Assembly (NCBI GenBank): GCA_037447215.1
Contig: JBBIHB010000015.1
Location: forward strand, 1-64,000
Source of the DNA: UBA1413 sp037447215
GTDB taxonomy: Bacteria > Bacteroidota > Bacteroidia > Bacteroidales > Prolixibacteraceae
Direction of reading: 5' to 3'
Length of the DNA: 64,000 nucleotides
This document shows positions 55,829-64,000 of the stretch, one piece after another. Both the position numbers and the translations under genes were made by a program. The notes under the pieces were generated by a model. That model was given only the letters and a program-made list of their open reading frames with translations, did no database searches and was not told the origin of the DNA. How positions within the stretch are numbered: position 1 is the stretch's first letter; the number at the start of each line of letters is the position of its first letter.

Positions 55829-55943
55829 ATGAGGTTCCTCCCCATCAGCCGACGGAAACGGAATGACAAGTATTTGAATATTTTATGCAATTATCTAACT
55901 TACTGTCATTCTGATCGTAATATAATGAAGTGAAGAATCTCAT
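55829..55943. repeat. MITE-like element with imperfect inverted arms
   Basis: The left arm (atgaggttcctccccatcag from 55829, ending near cggaatgacaagt) and right arm (cttactgtcattctgatcgt and gaagtgaagaatctcat, ending at 55943) are imperfect reverse complements over about 42 bp. The right arm resembles the dispersed motif AGATTCTTCxCTxCxxTxxGxTCAGAATGACA known from many Bacteroidota genomes as I recall. No coding capacity; no obvious target duplication. Confidence 0.55.
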
Positions 55944-55985
55944 CAATAAATTACTTTTTAACCGGACAATATATATTATTTAAAT

Positions 55986-56015
55986 CAAAGGCTATCCACT
56001 GCAGGATAGCCTTTG
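55986..56015 (-). terminator. Hairpin after susD, probable terminator
   Basis: A perfect 12-bp stem (caaaggctatcc / ggatagcctttg) with a 6-nt loop, 27 bp after the susD stop at 56043. The minus strand is followed by a U-rich but not pure T tract (ATTTAAATAAT), so termination may be partial, allowing some read-through into the CotH gene. Confidence 0.55.
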
Positions 56016-56042
56016 TAAAAATTAACATAAATAACTATATCA

Positions 56043-57926
56043 TTAATTATTATCTTTAGCAGGAATCTGAGTCAAAGGAGGAAGGTTGTTCTGGAACCCA
56101 TCATAGCCAAAGTTCTGGTTAATAATGCCTCCCACATTTGAGCTAATGGCGGCCTGCGGAACAGGCCACAGCACATGATAGGGACTCATAGTATATTCCT
56201 GTCCGTTGTTGGCCCTAACACCTTTGTTATAAAAATCGGTTGAAGCCATTATCCAGTCGAAGTAGAAATTACTGGTTCCGAAGTTGGCTTCGGAATAGGT
56301 TTTCCCACGGAAAGATTTGCCTGTTTTTGCAAAAATATAGGCGATCCGTGTAAGCTCGGTTTTGCGTGGTTCTTCATAGAAGAGTTCCCTTGCTCGTTCA
56401 TTTAGAATGGTACTGATATCAAATTTCGACTGATCGGTATATGGAGCGCAACCAGCCCTGGTGCGGACCGCATTTACATCGGCCATGGCATTGGCGATTT
56501 CGCCTTTCCACCAGTAAGCTTCTGCCCGCAACAGATACGTTTCGGCCAGACGGAAAACATACCAGTCATACGAACCGCCCTGTGGCTGTACCCTGCGTGG
56601 GTCGGGGTTATAAATTTTATAGTGCGGCCATCCGAACCAGTTGCGTATGGTATCGGTTGTTGATATCTGACCGTTTTCGCGGTACAACTGGAGTGGTTTT
56701 CCGTAATATGCACTTCTGCCTTTGAGATTAGGGTGATTATACACCAAGTATTCCATATTCATCCAGTTGTATTTTTTGTACCTCAAATCATTGGGGTCAT
56801 CCCAAATCTTTTTGGTATGATAGGATGTACCGCGTGCCCTTCCGATACCACGGCCAAATGTTTTAACCAACTGAATTTCAGCCGTGGCAAGGTCGGAAGT
56901 ACCAGGGCCAAATCCATCGGGTGTAAAAAGCATATTGGCATTGGATACCCCCCAGAATGGAACTGCCTGACGCATGATCTGCAGATCTGTCCTTGAATCG
57001 ACCAGATCTTCCCTCGACAATACCATAAACAAAACTTCCTTGTTTGCGGCAATGGCTTTATTCTGCCAGGCATGTAATCTTGAAATCACATCGCTTCGTA
57101 CAACACCCATCGAAGTAAGGAAGTTACCTTCTTCCTGGGGAATACTCCCAAACGGGGCAGTCATCAAAGAATAAACACCACCATTGATAACGGCAGAAGC
57201 TGAAGCAATAGCTTTATCGAATTCACCCAAAGAGAGGTTAATTTTGGTCAACAAATGCCCGGCAGCACCTTTTGTAACCCTGCCCCGGTCCACATTATCG
57301 GAACAATGCTGTGCGGCAAATTCCATATCCTTCTGAATTTTTTTTAGTATAATTTCCCGCTTTGTAGAGTAAAAATCGAGTTTAGGTGAGATGATCTCCT
57401 GTCCGATAAACGGAACATCGCCAAATTGCTGGGTAAGACGGTAATATCGTGCTGCTCTGTGGAAATAAGCCGATCCCAGAACTGCATTCCGCTCCGCCAC
57501 ATCTTTATAGGTTGCATCATCGATGCGGTTAATTACCACATTGGCATATTTTATCCCTTTGTAATTTTCGTACCAATACCAACCAATTTTATTGAAGTCA
57601 ATATGGTTTAACTGAGAAGTCGGCGTTATCTGGATATTAAGGTTCTGGGCCGGACCTGGTTTATCGGTAGTACCTTCAACACAAACATCTGAAAAAACGA
57701 GTTCTGTAAGAATAGGTGGGCTATCGTTGTAATACTCCCAGCGCCAGTTGCGTTCACATGCAGTTAGTGCAGCATACATACCCCGTGCATCAACCAGGGC
57801 ATTTTCGGGCGAAAAGAAAGACATCGGCTTGGGCTCAAGCCAATCTTCATTACAACTGTTGGTCCCCATTACCAGAGAGATGAACAACAGCAGGAATATT
57901 TTCGATCTTATATTATTCGTTTTCAT
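56043..57926 (-). CDS. RagB/SusD family nutrient-binding lipoprotein
   Basis: About 627 residues from ATG 57926 (MKTNNIRSKIFLLLFISLVMG, lipobox GTNSC); a longer frame adds 10 residues ahead of it and is unlikely. The SusD fold is seen in NEDWLEPKPMSFFSPENALVDARGMYAALTACERNW, AARYYRLTQQFGDVPFIGQEI, RLAETYLLRAEAYWWKGEIANAMADVNAVRTRAGC, and NERARELFYEEPRKTELTRIAYIF. It binds a nutrient at the cell surface and works with the TonB-dependent porin next to it. The interval to susC holds hairpin repeat copy B. Confidence 0.95.
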   Translation of the reverse strand: MKTNNIRSKIFLLLFISLVMGTNSCNEDWLEPKPMSFFSPENALVDARGMYAALTACERNWRWEYYNDSPPILTELVFSDVCVEGTTDKPGPAQNLNIQITPTSQLNHIDFNKIGWYWYENYKGIKYANVVINRIDDATYKDVAERNAVLGSAYFHRAARYYRLTQQFGDVPFIGQEIISPKLDFYSTKREIILKKIQKDMEFAAQHCSDNVDRGRVTKGAAGHLLTKINLSLGEFDKAIASASAVINGGVYSLMTAPFGSIPQEEGNFLTSMGVVRSDVISRLHAWQNKAIAANKEVLFMVLSREDLVDSRTDLQIMRQAVPFWGVSNANMLFTPDGFGPGTSDLATAEIQLVKTFGRGIGRARGTSYHTKKIWDDPNDLRYKKYNWMNMEYLVYNHPNLKGRSAYYGKPLQLYRENGQISTTDTIRNWFGWPHYKIYNPDPRRVQPQGGSYDWYVFRLAETYLLRAEAYWWKGEIANAMADVNAVRTRAGCAPYTDQSKFDISTILNERARELFYEEPRKTELTRIAYIFAKTGKSFRGKTYSEANFGTSNFYFDWIMASTDFYNKGVRANNGQEYTMSPYHVLWPVPQAAISSNVGGIINQNFGYDGFQNNLPPLTQIPAKDNN

Positions 57927-57936
57927 GAGTATATTA

Positions 57937-58026
57937 TTTTGTTTATTAATGGTCACATGGAATTCACCTACGAAAAATATTCATTTCCGGTTGGTATGAA
58001 TATTTTTCTTACGGCTCATTTCATAC
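57937..58026. repeat. Hairpin repeat, copy B, between susC and susD
   Basis: The core 57970-58026 is the partner of 25901-25957 (55 of 57 identical), again with the perfect 13-bp inverted repeat (gaaaaatattcat / atgaatatttttc). It sits in the 118-bp interval between the susC stop and the susD start, so it would form a hairpin in the susCD message. Confidence 0.75.
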
Positions 58027-58044
58027 GTATCATCTTGTTAATTA

Positions 58045-60777
58045 TTAAAGTGTTAAGTTAACGCCAACAGTAAAATAGCGTGGATTCGGGCCGCTGTTTT
58101 CAGGATCCCAGAATTCCCATTTGGGCGCCCACCAGCCAACATTGCGGATGGTTCCGAATACTTTCAGGTTTTGCACCCTTGCTTTCGATAGCAGAGCATT
58201 CGGGACATTGTAGCCCATCGAGATATTATCCAGCCGTATAAATGAACGGTCTCTCCAAACATCGAATACTGCGCCACCCTGTGCCGAATATATTCTGGCA
58301 AAGTCATTATGAGGGGTTCCTGGTGTCCAATAAGGATATTTATATGAGTTTACCCTTTCAGGGAAGTTTTCACGGTTTTTAGCCGCATTAAAAGTTGTCA
58401 TGTGCCCCCAGTATGAATATAGCATAAACGATGCTTCGAAATTTTTCAGGAAACTGAATTCGTGCCGCATATTCCAGCGCATACGTGGCTCACGATAACC
58501 CAGGAATTGGTTATCGAGGTTGTTTATCTTGCCATCGTCGTTCACATCTTCCAGCTTGAAGTCGCCAGGAAACTGACCATAGCGGGCTGCCTTGGTTTCT
58601 TCACCGATTTGCCATACTCCCAGAATTTTAGGCTGCCAGATTACGTCTTTGGACTTACCAATAAACCAGCCATTTGTGAAGTCGTCGGCTTCGCGCTGGC
58701 CAATAACATTTCCTTTATCATCAAGTACATCAATCATATTTCCGTATAAACTGACAATTTCATTACGGTTTATGGCAAAATTCACATTCATATTCCATTT
58801 GAAACCGGGATTATTGATAATTCTCGAATTCAATACCACTTCGAATCCATAGTTTTTGATTTTTCCAAGATTGTCTGTTACGTAATCGAATCCCAGTATA
58901 TCAGGTAAACGACGGTTCACCAATACGTCCACGGTATTTGCAATGTAATATTCCACTGATCCATCGAATAATCCATTGAGTATGGAGAAATCGAGCCCAA
59001 TATTGATGGAGTTGGCCTGTTCCCACTTCAGATTGGTATTCTCCATTCTGTTGACGTACAACTGAGATCCTTCAAAAACACTACCGGTTAACGACTGATA
59101 GGGATATTTTCCTGTAGCCATATCAGACAAAGCTGCATAACGGCCTATAGAACGGTTACCCACAGCTCCCCAGGATAAACGGAGTTTTCCATATGTAAGA
59201 AAGTTGTTTTTAACAAACTCTTCCTCAGTAAACGACCATGCCAGGGCTGCCGAAGGGAAATACCCATAAGGATTGTTTTGTCCAAATGCAGAGAAACCGT
59301 CCCTACGGTAAGTAAAGGTCACCATATATCTGTCTTTTAATGAATAGAAAAGCCTTCCCATTAGAGCATTGGCAGTTTCATATTCATCGTTGCTGTTGAG
59401 CTGGAAAGAAGTACCGGCGCCAGCCTGAATCCTATGATAACCAAGAGCATCGGTGGGGTCAAATTTTTCGGCCTGCATCCAGTTGCTCCAATACTGGAAT
59501 TTTTCAGCGTTGGCAAGCAAGGTTACATCAAATTTATGGATGCTGTTGAATACTTTATTCCATTTAATCAGGTTGTCCACTTGCCAGCTGTAAGACCTTG
59601 TCTGTTCCCTTCTGGCCCTACCGCCAAATAGCTTCCATTCATCATGTTTGGCCGACCAGTGGTTAAGATAATCAGTCCAGGTAAAACGGGGAGTAAAATT
59701 AACCTGATAAGAAATGTTGTATGGTAATTTGATCTGGGCATATAAAATATTATTCAGTGTATTAATGGTGTATAACCTATTCTGGAATATTTTATCGTAC
59801 AACGGATGCCTAGCCCCACGGCCTAAATCATCTACCGGGCTGATCCTCAGGGTTACTCCATCGTCGTTATATATCGACCCCCAGGGTGAATTATTGATAA
59901 TCCTTTCCCATTCAGCATTAATGTTGCTTTCGTCGCGATTGGCAAACTGTGTGTTAATCCCCACCGATAACCATTCGGTTACTTTGGCATCGAGGTTAAA
60001 CCTGCTGCGGATGGTCGAAAACTGATCGCCAACAATAACGCCTTCGTTGTTGTTATAACCAACTGACATATAAAAAGACACATCTTCGCCGCGTCCTGAT
60101 AAAGAGATATTATGGTCCTGGCGCATCCCGTTCTGAAATACCATATCGGCCCAGTCAACATATTTACCTTCCCTGTAATTATTTCTTTCCACCGGCAACA
60201 ACCCCAAACGGGCAAGCCATATATCGGTCAGGTCGCCTGCAGAGCCATCACGCCACATGGCCTCAGTAACACCACTGGGTAATTTTGAAGGATCATCGAA
60301 TTTATACAGCTTCTGGTTGGTAGCAGCATTGTAGTAATTCAATGATTTCAACACATCGGTACGCCAGTTTATAAATTCATAGGGTGCATAAACGTCCTGC
60401 ATGGTGGCCATGGTTGCCATACCTACACTGGAATTTACATTGATAACCGGCTTCCCCTTTTTACCTTTTTTAGTGGTTACAATGATTACCCCATTTGCCG
60501 ATCGGGCTCCGTAAACCGATGCTGAGGATGCATCTTTCAGAATGTCTATCGACTCAATATCATTCGGGTTGATATCTTCAATACCTCCCTGATAGATAAC
60601 ACCATCAAGTACAATCAGGGGAGTGGTGGAGGCAGTCAGAGAGTTATCCCCCCTGATGCGGAGGCTGCCACCTCCTTTGGCTGATGTGGAGAATCCGACT
60701 TCGAGACCGGCAATGTTGCTGCGCAACATATCCTGAACGGCTTGCGGCCTTTCATTTTCGAACCTGTCGGCCGAAAT
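58045..60777 (-). pseudogene. RagA/SusC TonB-linked porin, main part after nonsense codon
   Basis: In the same frame as the N-terminal piece at 60778-61140; the only break is TAA 60778-60780. It carries the plug domain (ISADRFENERPQAVQDMLRSNIAGLEVGFS, LRIRGDNSLTASTTPLIVLDGVIYQG, IESIDILKDASSASVYGARSANGVIIVTTKKGKKG) and the 22-stranded barrel to a normal aromatic-pattern C-terminus (NPRYFTVGVNLTL). With the N-terminal part it is about 1031 codons, the usual SusC length. No first Met gives a signal peptide, so as sequenced no complete secreted porin would be made. Everything downstream looks under selection, so the stop may be recent or a sequencing error. Confidence 0.85.
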
Positions 60778-61140
60778 TTACGCTACTGAACCGGTAAGGT
60801 CGCTGCGCCTCATGGTACCATAACCGATGGCCACAACCTCTTCGAGCCCGATCACGTCGGGGACAAGGGAAATGTTATACTGTGTGCCGGTTATTGCCAC
60901 CTCTTGTGATTTCATCCCGATAAACGAGAATACAAGAATTGTACTATTTTCGGGTACGGAGAGCGAAAACTTTCCATCGGTTCCGGTTACGGTACCAACG
61001 GTTGTTCCTTTAACTACAACAGTAACCCCTGGCATTGGCAAATTGGCTGGGTCGGTTACTGTTCCTGTCAGAACCCTTTGGGCATTGGCAATGCCAACCA
61101 TCACAAAGAGCATCAATAGAAGAATTGAAACTTTCTGCAT
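60778..61140 (-). pseudogene. RagA/SusC N-terminal fragment ending at an in-frame TAA
   Basis: 120 residues: signal peptide (MQKVSILLLMLFVMVGIANA), a carboxypeptidase-regulatory-like domain (TGTVTDPANLPMPGVTVVVKGTTVGTVTGTDGKFSLSVP), and the RagA/SusC signature LEEVVAIGYGTMRRSDLTGSVA. The family usually continues with S-[IV]-S-A; here TAA replaces the next codon (a serine TCA with C-to-A is the simplest origin) and ISADRFENERPQAV follows in frame. The upstream Gfo/Idh gene ends 54 bp before it on the same strand. Confidence 0.88.
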
Positions 61141-61194
61141 AAACGTAAAGTTTGATTAGTGAATAAATAAAATAGATAATTAAATACCTGTTAA

Positions 61195-62571
61195 TCAGAT
61201 TTTTACATAGTTAGTTCCGTATGGATAACGTTGCGGGCGGCTCAACATAGAGTTAGCCAGGTCGTTGTCGGTAAACCTTTCGGCTTTTGGATCCCACCTT
61301 AGGACACCGGGAATCTTCATGGCAATATGGCTGATCAGGCAAACAGTACATGCCCTGTGTCCAATCTCAACAGGCGAAATGGGCGGTTTACGCGATTTGA
61401 TGCACTCAAGCCAGTTCCCATGTTGGTTGTCGCTGCGGTAAAGGTTAATTTCCTGTGGTTTTATTTCTGAGGTAAGAATTTTCGGATCGCTGGCATCGAG
61501 GGCACGGGCGCTGCGCTCACGCGAAACCGGATCACTGGCCGAAGCCACATAGTTGCCACGTGAAACAAATATCCAGCCTTCGGTTCCTTCGTAACGGATA
61601 CCGTTGGGGAATCCGCCGCTGGTGTACATGGTTATCCCGTTTTCGTATTCGGCTTTTACCATAAAGTCGCCGTGTACATTCCATAGCCCCGATTTGGGGA
61701 ATTGTGCAACAGCTTCCACTGATATAGGCCCTGTGTATTCGGTATCCATTCCCCATGCAGCCGAATCGAAATGGTGCTGGCCCCAGCCTGTGATCATACC
61801 GGCACCGAATTGTTCAAGGCGCAGCCATCCCGGGCGTCCATAATCGTTTTGCGGGTGCACCCCGATTTCGGTATAAGGAACATAGGGTGTAGGCCCTAAC
61901 CACATGTCGTAGTTGAGGTTTTTCGGGATGGGCATTTCAGGGGCATCAGGTCCCGACGGGTCGCCGGGCAGACCAATTTTTACGGTGTGCAGTTTACCAA
62001 TCCGTCCGTTACGCACCAATTCGGCTGCTATACGGAACTGAGGGGAAGAGCGTTGCTGCGTCCCTATCTGGAGAATTACACCCTGACGGTGAACGATATC
62101 GCTCATCAAACGACCTTCGGCAACCGTCAGCGAATTAGGCTTCTGAAGGTAGATGTCTTTTTTGGACAGGGCTGCCCTGAGCGCTGGTTCCGCATGCTGA
62201 TGGTCGGGTGTACTAATAATTACCGCATCGATATCGGGGTTGAGCAGCAATTCGCGATAATCTTCATACATTTTTACATCCACATATCCCGAGCTGCCGG
62301 TTTTCTTGTTGTAGAAATCTTCAATGAGTTTCTTGCCATCGGCGAGGCGTTTGCTGTCCACATCGCTGGCGGCAATAAAGCGGGCATCGTCATACTTAAT
62401 TGTTTCGGCAATGTCATGGTCGCGCGCAATACGTCCGCAGCCAATTTGTCCGATGTTGATCTTGTTGCTCGGGGCATTCTTCCCGAACACACTGGAGGGA
62501 ACAATGGTGGGCACAACAATGGCACCTAAGGTGGTTGTTGCGGTGTTTTTCAAAAATACTCTTCGTTCCAT
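61195..62571 (-). CDS. Gfo/Idh/MocA family oxidoreductase with Tat signal
   Basis: A protein of 458 residues. The N-terminus MERRVFLKNTATTTLGAIVV fits the twin-arginine signal (RRxFLK), so it is exported folded with its NAD(P) cofactor. The Rossmann domain has IGQIGCGRIARDHD, VIISTPDHQHAEPALRAAL and YLQKPNSLTVAEG (lysine of the EKP motif kept, E replaced by Q). The second domain has GWGQHHFDSAAWGMDTEYTGP, with the conserved His residues. Periplasmic family members can oxidise sugars or inositols. Position between DUF6807 and susC suggests processing of the imported or released substrate. Confidence 0.9.
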   Translation of the reverse strand: MERRVFLKNTATTTLGAIVVPTIVPSSVFGKNAPSNKINIGQIGCGRIARDHDIAETIKYDDARFIAASDVDSKRLADGKKLIEDFYNKKTGSSGYVDVKMYEDYRELLLNPDIDAVIISTPDHQHAEPALRAALSKKDIYLQKPNSLTVAEGRLMSDIVHRQGVILQIGTQQRSSPQFRIAAELVRNGRIGKLHTVKIGLPGDPSGPDAPEMPIPKNLNYDMWLGPTPYVPYTEIGVHPQNDYGRPGWLRLEQFGAGMITGWGQHHFDSAAWGMDTEYTGPISVEAVAQFPKSGLWNVHGDFMVKAEYENGITMYTSGGFPNGIRYEGTEGWIFVSRGNYVASASDPVSRERSARALDASDPKILTSEIKPQEINLYRSDNQHGNWLECIKSRKPPISPVEIGHRACTVCLISHIAMKIPGVLRWDPKAERFTDNDLANSMLSRPQRYPYGTNYVKI

Positions 62572-63136
62572 TGGATATTTATTTTTGATGATTGATTATT
62601 TATGGTTTTTATTCTGCAATAAATAATGTTTTGCACTAATAGATGGCGTGGACACCGGCAAGTTTTTAACCGGAATTGTGCTCCGGGTTGGAATAAGACA
62701 GGCTTAAAGCCTGTTTCGCTGTCAGTTTCGTTTTTCAATGAATTTTGCAAAAAAATGGGTATGGTTTTTCTTTATACATGCCACTCCTCCGGATTTGCCC
62801 ATCAATCGCCATTCAGGTTTCACAGAGCTTGCTCAAACCCGAATTTTCAAAGAACGGTGCAGGAAGAGAGGATGTCTATGTTCTATAAACATTCCGTTCT
62901 TTCTGACTGTAAATATCTATATCCCGCCTTTAAGCGGATTGAACTGTAAACTTAGAATTCAATACATTTCCTACTACCTTCTGCTGCCGACAAGTGCTTT
63001 TCTATGCCTTTGCCACATCGGCCTGCCCGCCTGAATGATGGAGTCGGGCAGGCTCATTGCAACGTTTTGCCTTTGCCTCTGCTTTTAGTCCGTTCCTCGT
63101 CAGGACTGCCTGCAACCTCCTATTTCCTGTCACTGA
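62572..63136. other. 565-bp gene-free gap with palindromes before the oxidoreductase
   Basis: No convincing gene: frames of about 100 codons exist but have no family features or plausible composition. It contains a perfect palindrome at 62698-62714 (acaggctt-a-aagcctgt) and a palindromic repeat at 63019-63055. Pieces such as cgcctttaagcg suggest several short mobile repeats. The promoter of the oxidoreductase/sus operon may lie here, but I see no clear TAnnTTTG close to the start. Confidence 0.5.
63019..63055. repeat. Palindromic repeat, copy B (related to 33221-33262)
   Basis: An imperfect palindrome: ggcctgcccg, a central cctgaatgatggagt, and cgggcaggct. Its reverse complement matches the element at 33221-33262 at most positions, with gaps. 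It lies in a gene-free gap on the far side of the window, which suggests a dispersed element with two visible copies. Confidence 0.5.
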
Positions 63137-64000
63137 TTACTCTTTCGCATACCTGCTGAATTGCCCGGCAATATCCGCTTCTTTATGGTCGCCAGTGTGG
63201 ACAAGTACCCTATAGCGTAATTTTACCTGCTCACCTTTTTTTAGCTGAGTCCCTTTTTCAAGGTCTTCGGGCCAATACATGGGCGTGGGCGAGAAAAAAC
63301 CGTAATCGCGGGTAAACCAGGGTGCAGGGTACCATTTGTTAGACGGGTGCTGCATTATAGCCATGCCTTCAGTTTTTCCCATACGGGTTCCGTAATAGTC
63401 GATCCATGGCGATGGTTTCCCGAATGTTCCTTGTTCTCCGGTTTCGCCTTCGGCATTGATCATGGTCCCTTTGTTTGTAACAGCCAGATCGGCATCCATG
63501 CGGCCACTGAAAAGCGAATGGTTAGTACGCCTGATGGTTACATCCATCAATATTTCCATAACGATATCAAAATCGATCTGGAAAATCTTCCCTGATTGTG
63601 CGGTTATGGTAATCTTTCTAAGGTCTTTAATGGGCGCTTCGGCGCCTGGACGTATCCAGGCACATTCGTTTTCAATGACAACTTTATCCCCCTCTGCCTG
63701 CAAAATATCGGCCCGGAGAGAAATTATCTGACCCCTTTCGAGGCCTTCCTGCCAATAATTACCACCATTAACCATATCGCAGCCAAAAAAGAGCGAACTG
63801 TGGTGCGGGTAGTTGGCATTTCGCATCGAAGTAACCGTTGCCTGGGAGGGCCCATTTACCGGGAAAAAGAAGGGGTACTTTTCTTCCCGAGAGAAAATAT
63901 AACTGGTAAACAGGTTGTTGTTAATCAGCACATCAATTTTTGATGGGTGCTTAACCGCTTTTAAAGTGGCCTGTGCCGTTGACCGGGAGATTGAAAAAAC
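63137..64000 (-). CDS. DUF6807 (PmoA-like) family protein, 5' end beyond window
   Basis: The frame is open to the window edge at 64000, so the 5' end is missing; about 287 residues are present. YPFFFPVNGPSQATVTSMRNANYPHHSSLFFGCDMVNGGNYWQEG and the later PWIDYYGTRMGKTEGMAIMQHP match the DUF6807 family as I recall it, whose members often carry a signal peptide and occur with Gfo/Idh oxidoreductases and DUF1080 proteins. No activity is established to my knowledge. Its position upstream of the Tat oxidoreductase fits the same catabolic locus. Confidence 0.75.
   Translation of the reverse strand, partial: VFSISRSTAQATLKAVKHPSKIDVLINNNLFTSYIFSREEKYPFFFPVNGPSQATVTSMRNANYPHHSSLFFGCDMVNGGNYWQEGLERGQIISLRADILQAEGDKVVIENECAWIRPGAEAPIKDLRKITITAQSGKIFQIDFDIVMEILMDVTIRRTNHSLFSGRMDADLAVTNKGTMINAEGETGEQGTFGKPSPWIDYYGTRMGKTEGMAIMQHPSNKWYPAPWFTRDYGFFSPTPMYWPEDLEKGTQLKKGEQVKLRYRVLVHTGDHKEADIAGQFSRYAKE

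Noticed and set aside
1890..60780. Reassignment of TAG, TGA or TAA as sense codons
   Set aside because: The three loci use three different stops, and TAG (glnN, LptF/G gene), TGA (gcvP) and TAA are all used as normal ends elsewhere in this window.
62698..62714. Perfect 17-bp palindrome as a terminator or operator
   Set aside because: No T run follows, and no adjacent regulator is known; kept only as a palindrome in the gap description.
62626..63034. Small genes in the 565-bp gap (about 100-codon frames)
   Set aside because: No start context, no family features, and overlapping frames of similar length; the region holds palindromic repeats.

Overview
This window looks like chromosomal DNA of a member of the Bacteroidota, probably an environmental lineage of the Bacteroidia. 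The evidence is a RagA/SusC-RagB/SusD pair, a PorE-like type IX secretion (T9SS) lipoprotein, T9SS C-terminal sorting domains, a type III glutamine synthetase, lineage-typical families (DUF2851, DUF4294, DUF6807) and several start-proximal TAnnTTTG promoter boxes. A run of 97 N (42989-43085) shows it is a draft scaffold, possibly metagenome-derived. I saw no rRNA, tRNA, CRISPR array, prophage or complete insertion sequence.

Layout. 1-4.5 kb is a decayed patch: a TonB-C-domain protein, then a hybrid sensor kinase interrupted by one in-frame TAG, then a kynureninase pseudogene with two in-frame stops. 4.5-9.4 kb is housekeeping: RsmG, an ECF-like sigma factor, a membrane glycosyltransferase, queuine tRNA-ribosyltransferase and an LptF/G permease. 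9.5-11.5 kb encodes a biotin-dependent carboxyltransferase and its biotin carrier. 11.6-12.1 kb holds a small secreted protein with five WM-x5-W repeats. 12.2-17.4 kb is IspE, GcvP, a metallo-beta-lactamase-fold hydrolase and Pcm. 17.5-20.8 kb has a degenerate Gfo/Idh-like protein, a polyprenyl-phosphate sugar transferase and a relic of a T9SS sorting domain. 20.9-26.4 kb is Pnp, RpsO, an unknown protein, a serine hydrolase and a cyclophilin. 26.8-42 kb contains GlnN, PorE-like, DUF2851, TrmH-like, arginine deiminase-like, DUF4294, ThpR, a prolyl oligopeptidase, a deoxynucleoside kinase, a TPR lipoprotein and an M20 dipeptidase.

42-51.5 kb holds a ceramidase-like hydrolase crossed by the N gap, then a compact minus-strand signalling operon: a 1420-residue hybrid kinase, a REC-HK-REC kinase, CheR, CheB and a receiver with a C-terminal membrane segment. 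No chemoreceptor or CheA is visible. 51.5-64 kb is a uptake and catabolism locus on the minus strand: a DUF6807 protein (runs off the window), a Tat-signal Gfo/Idh/MocA oxidoreductase, SusC (interrupted by one TAA), SusD, a CotH-like surface protein with a T9SS sorting domain, and a Gfo/Idh lipoprotein. A role in importing and oxidising a glycoside-like substrate is inferred from family membership.

The points most worth a second look are the WM-x5-W repeat protein; the signalling operon with its tail-anchored receiver; three loci with in-frame nonsense codons; a 57-bp hairpin repeat present twice 32 kb apart; two further palindromic repeat families; and a solo, decayed T9SS sorting domain.
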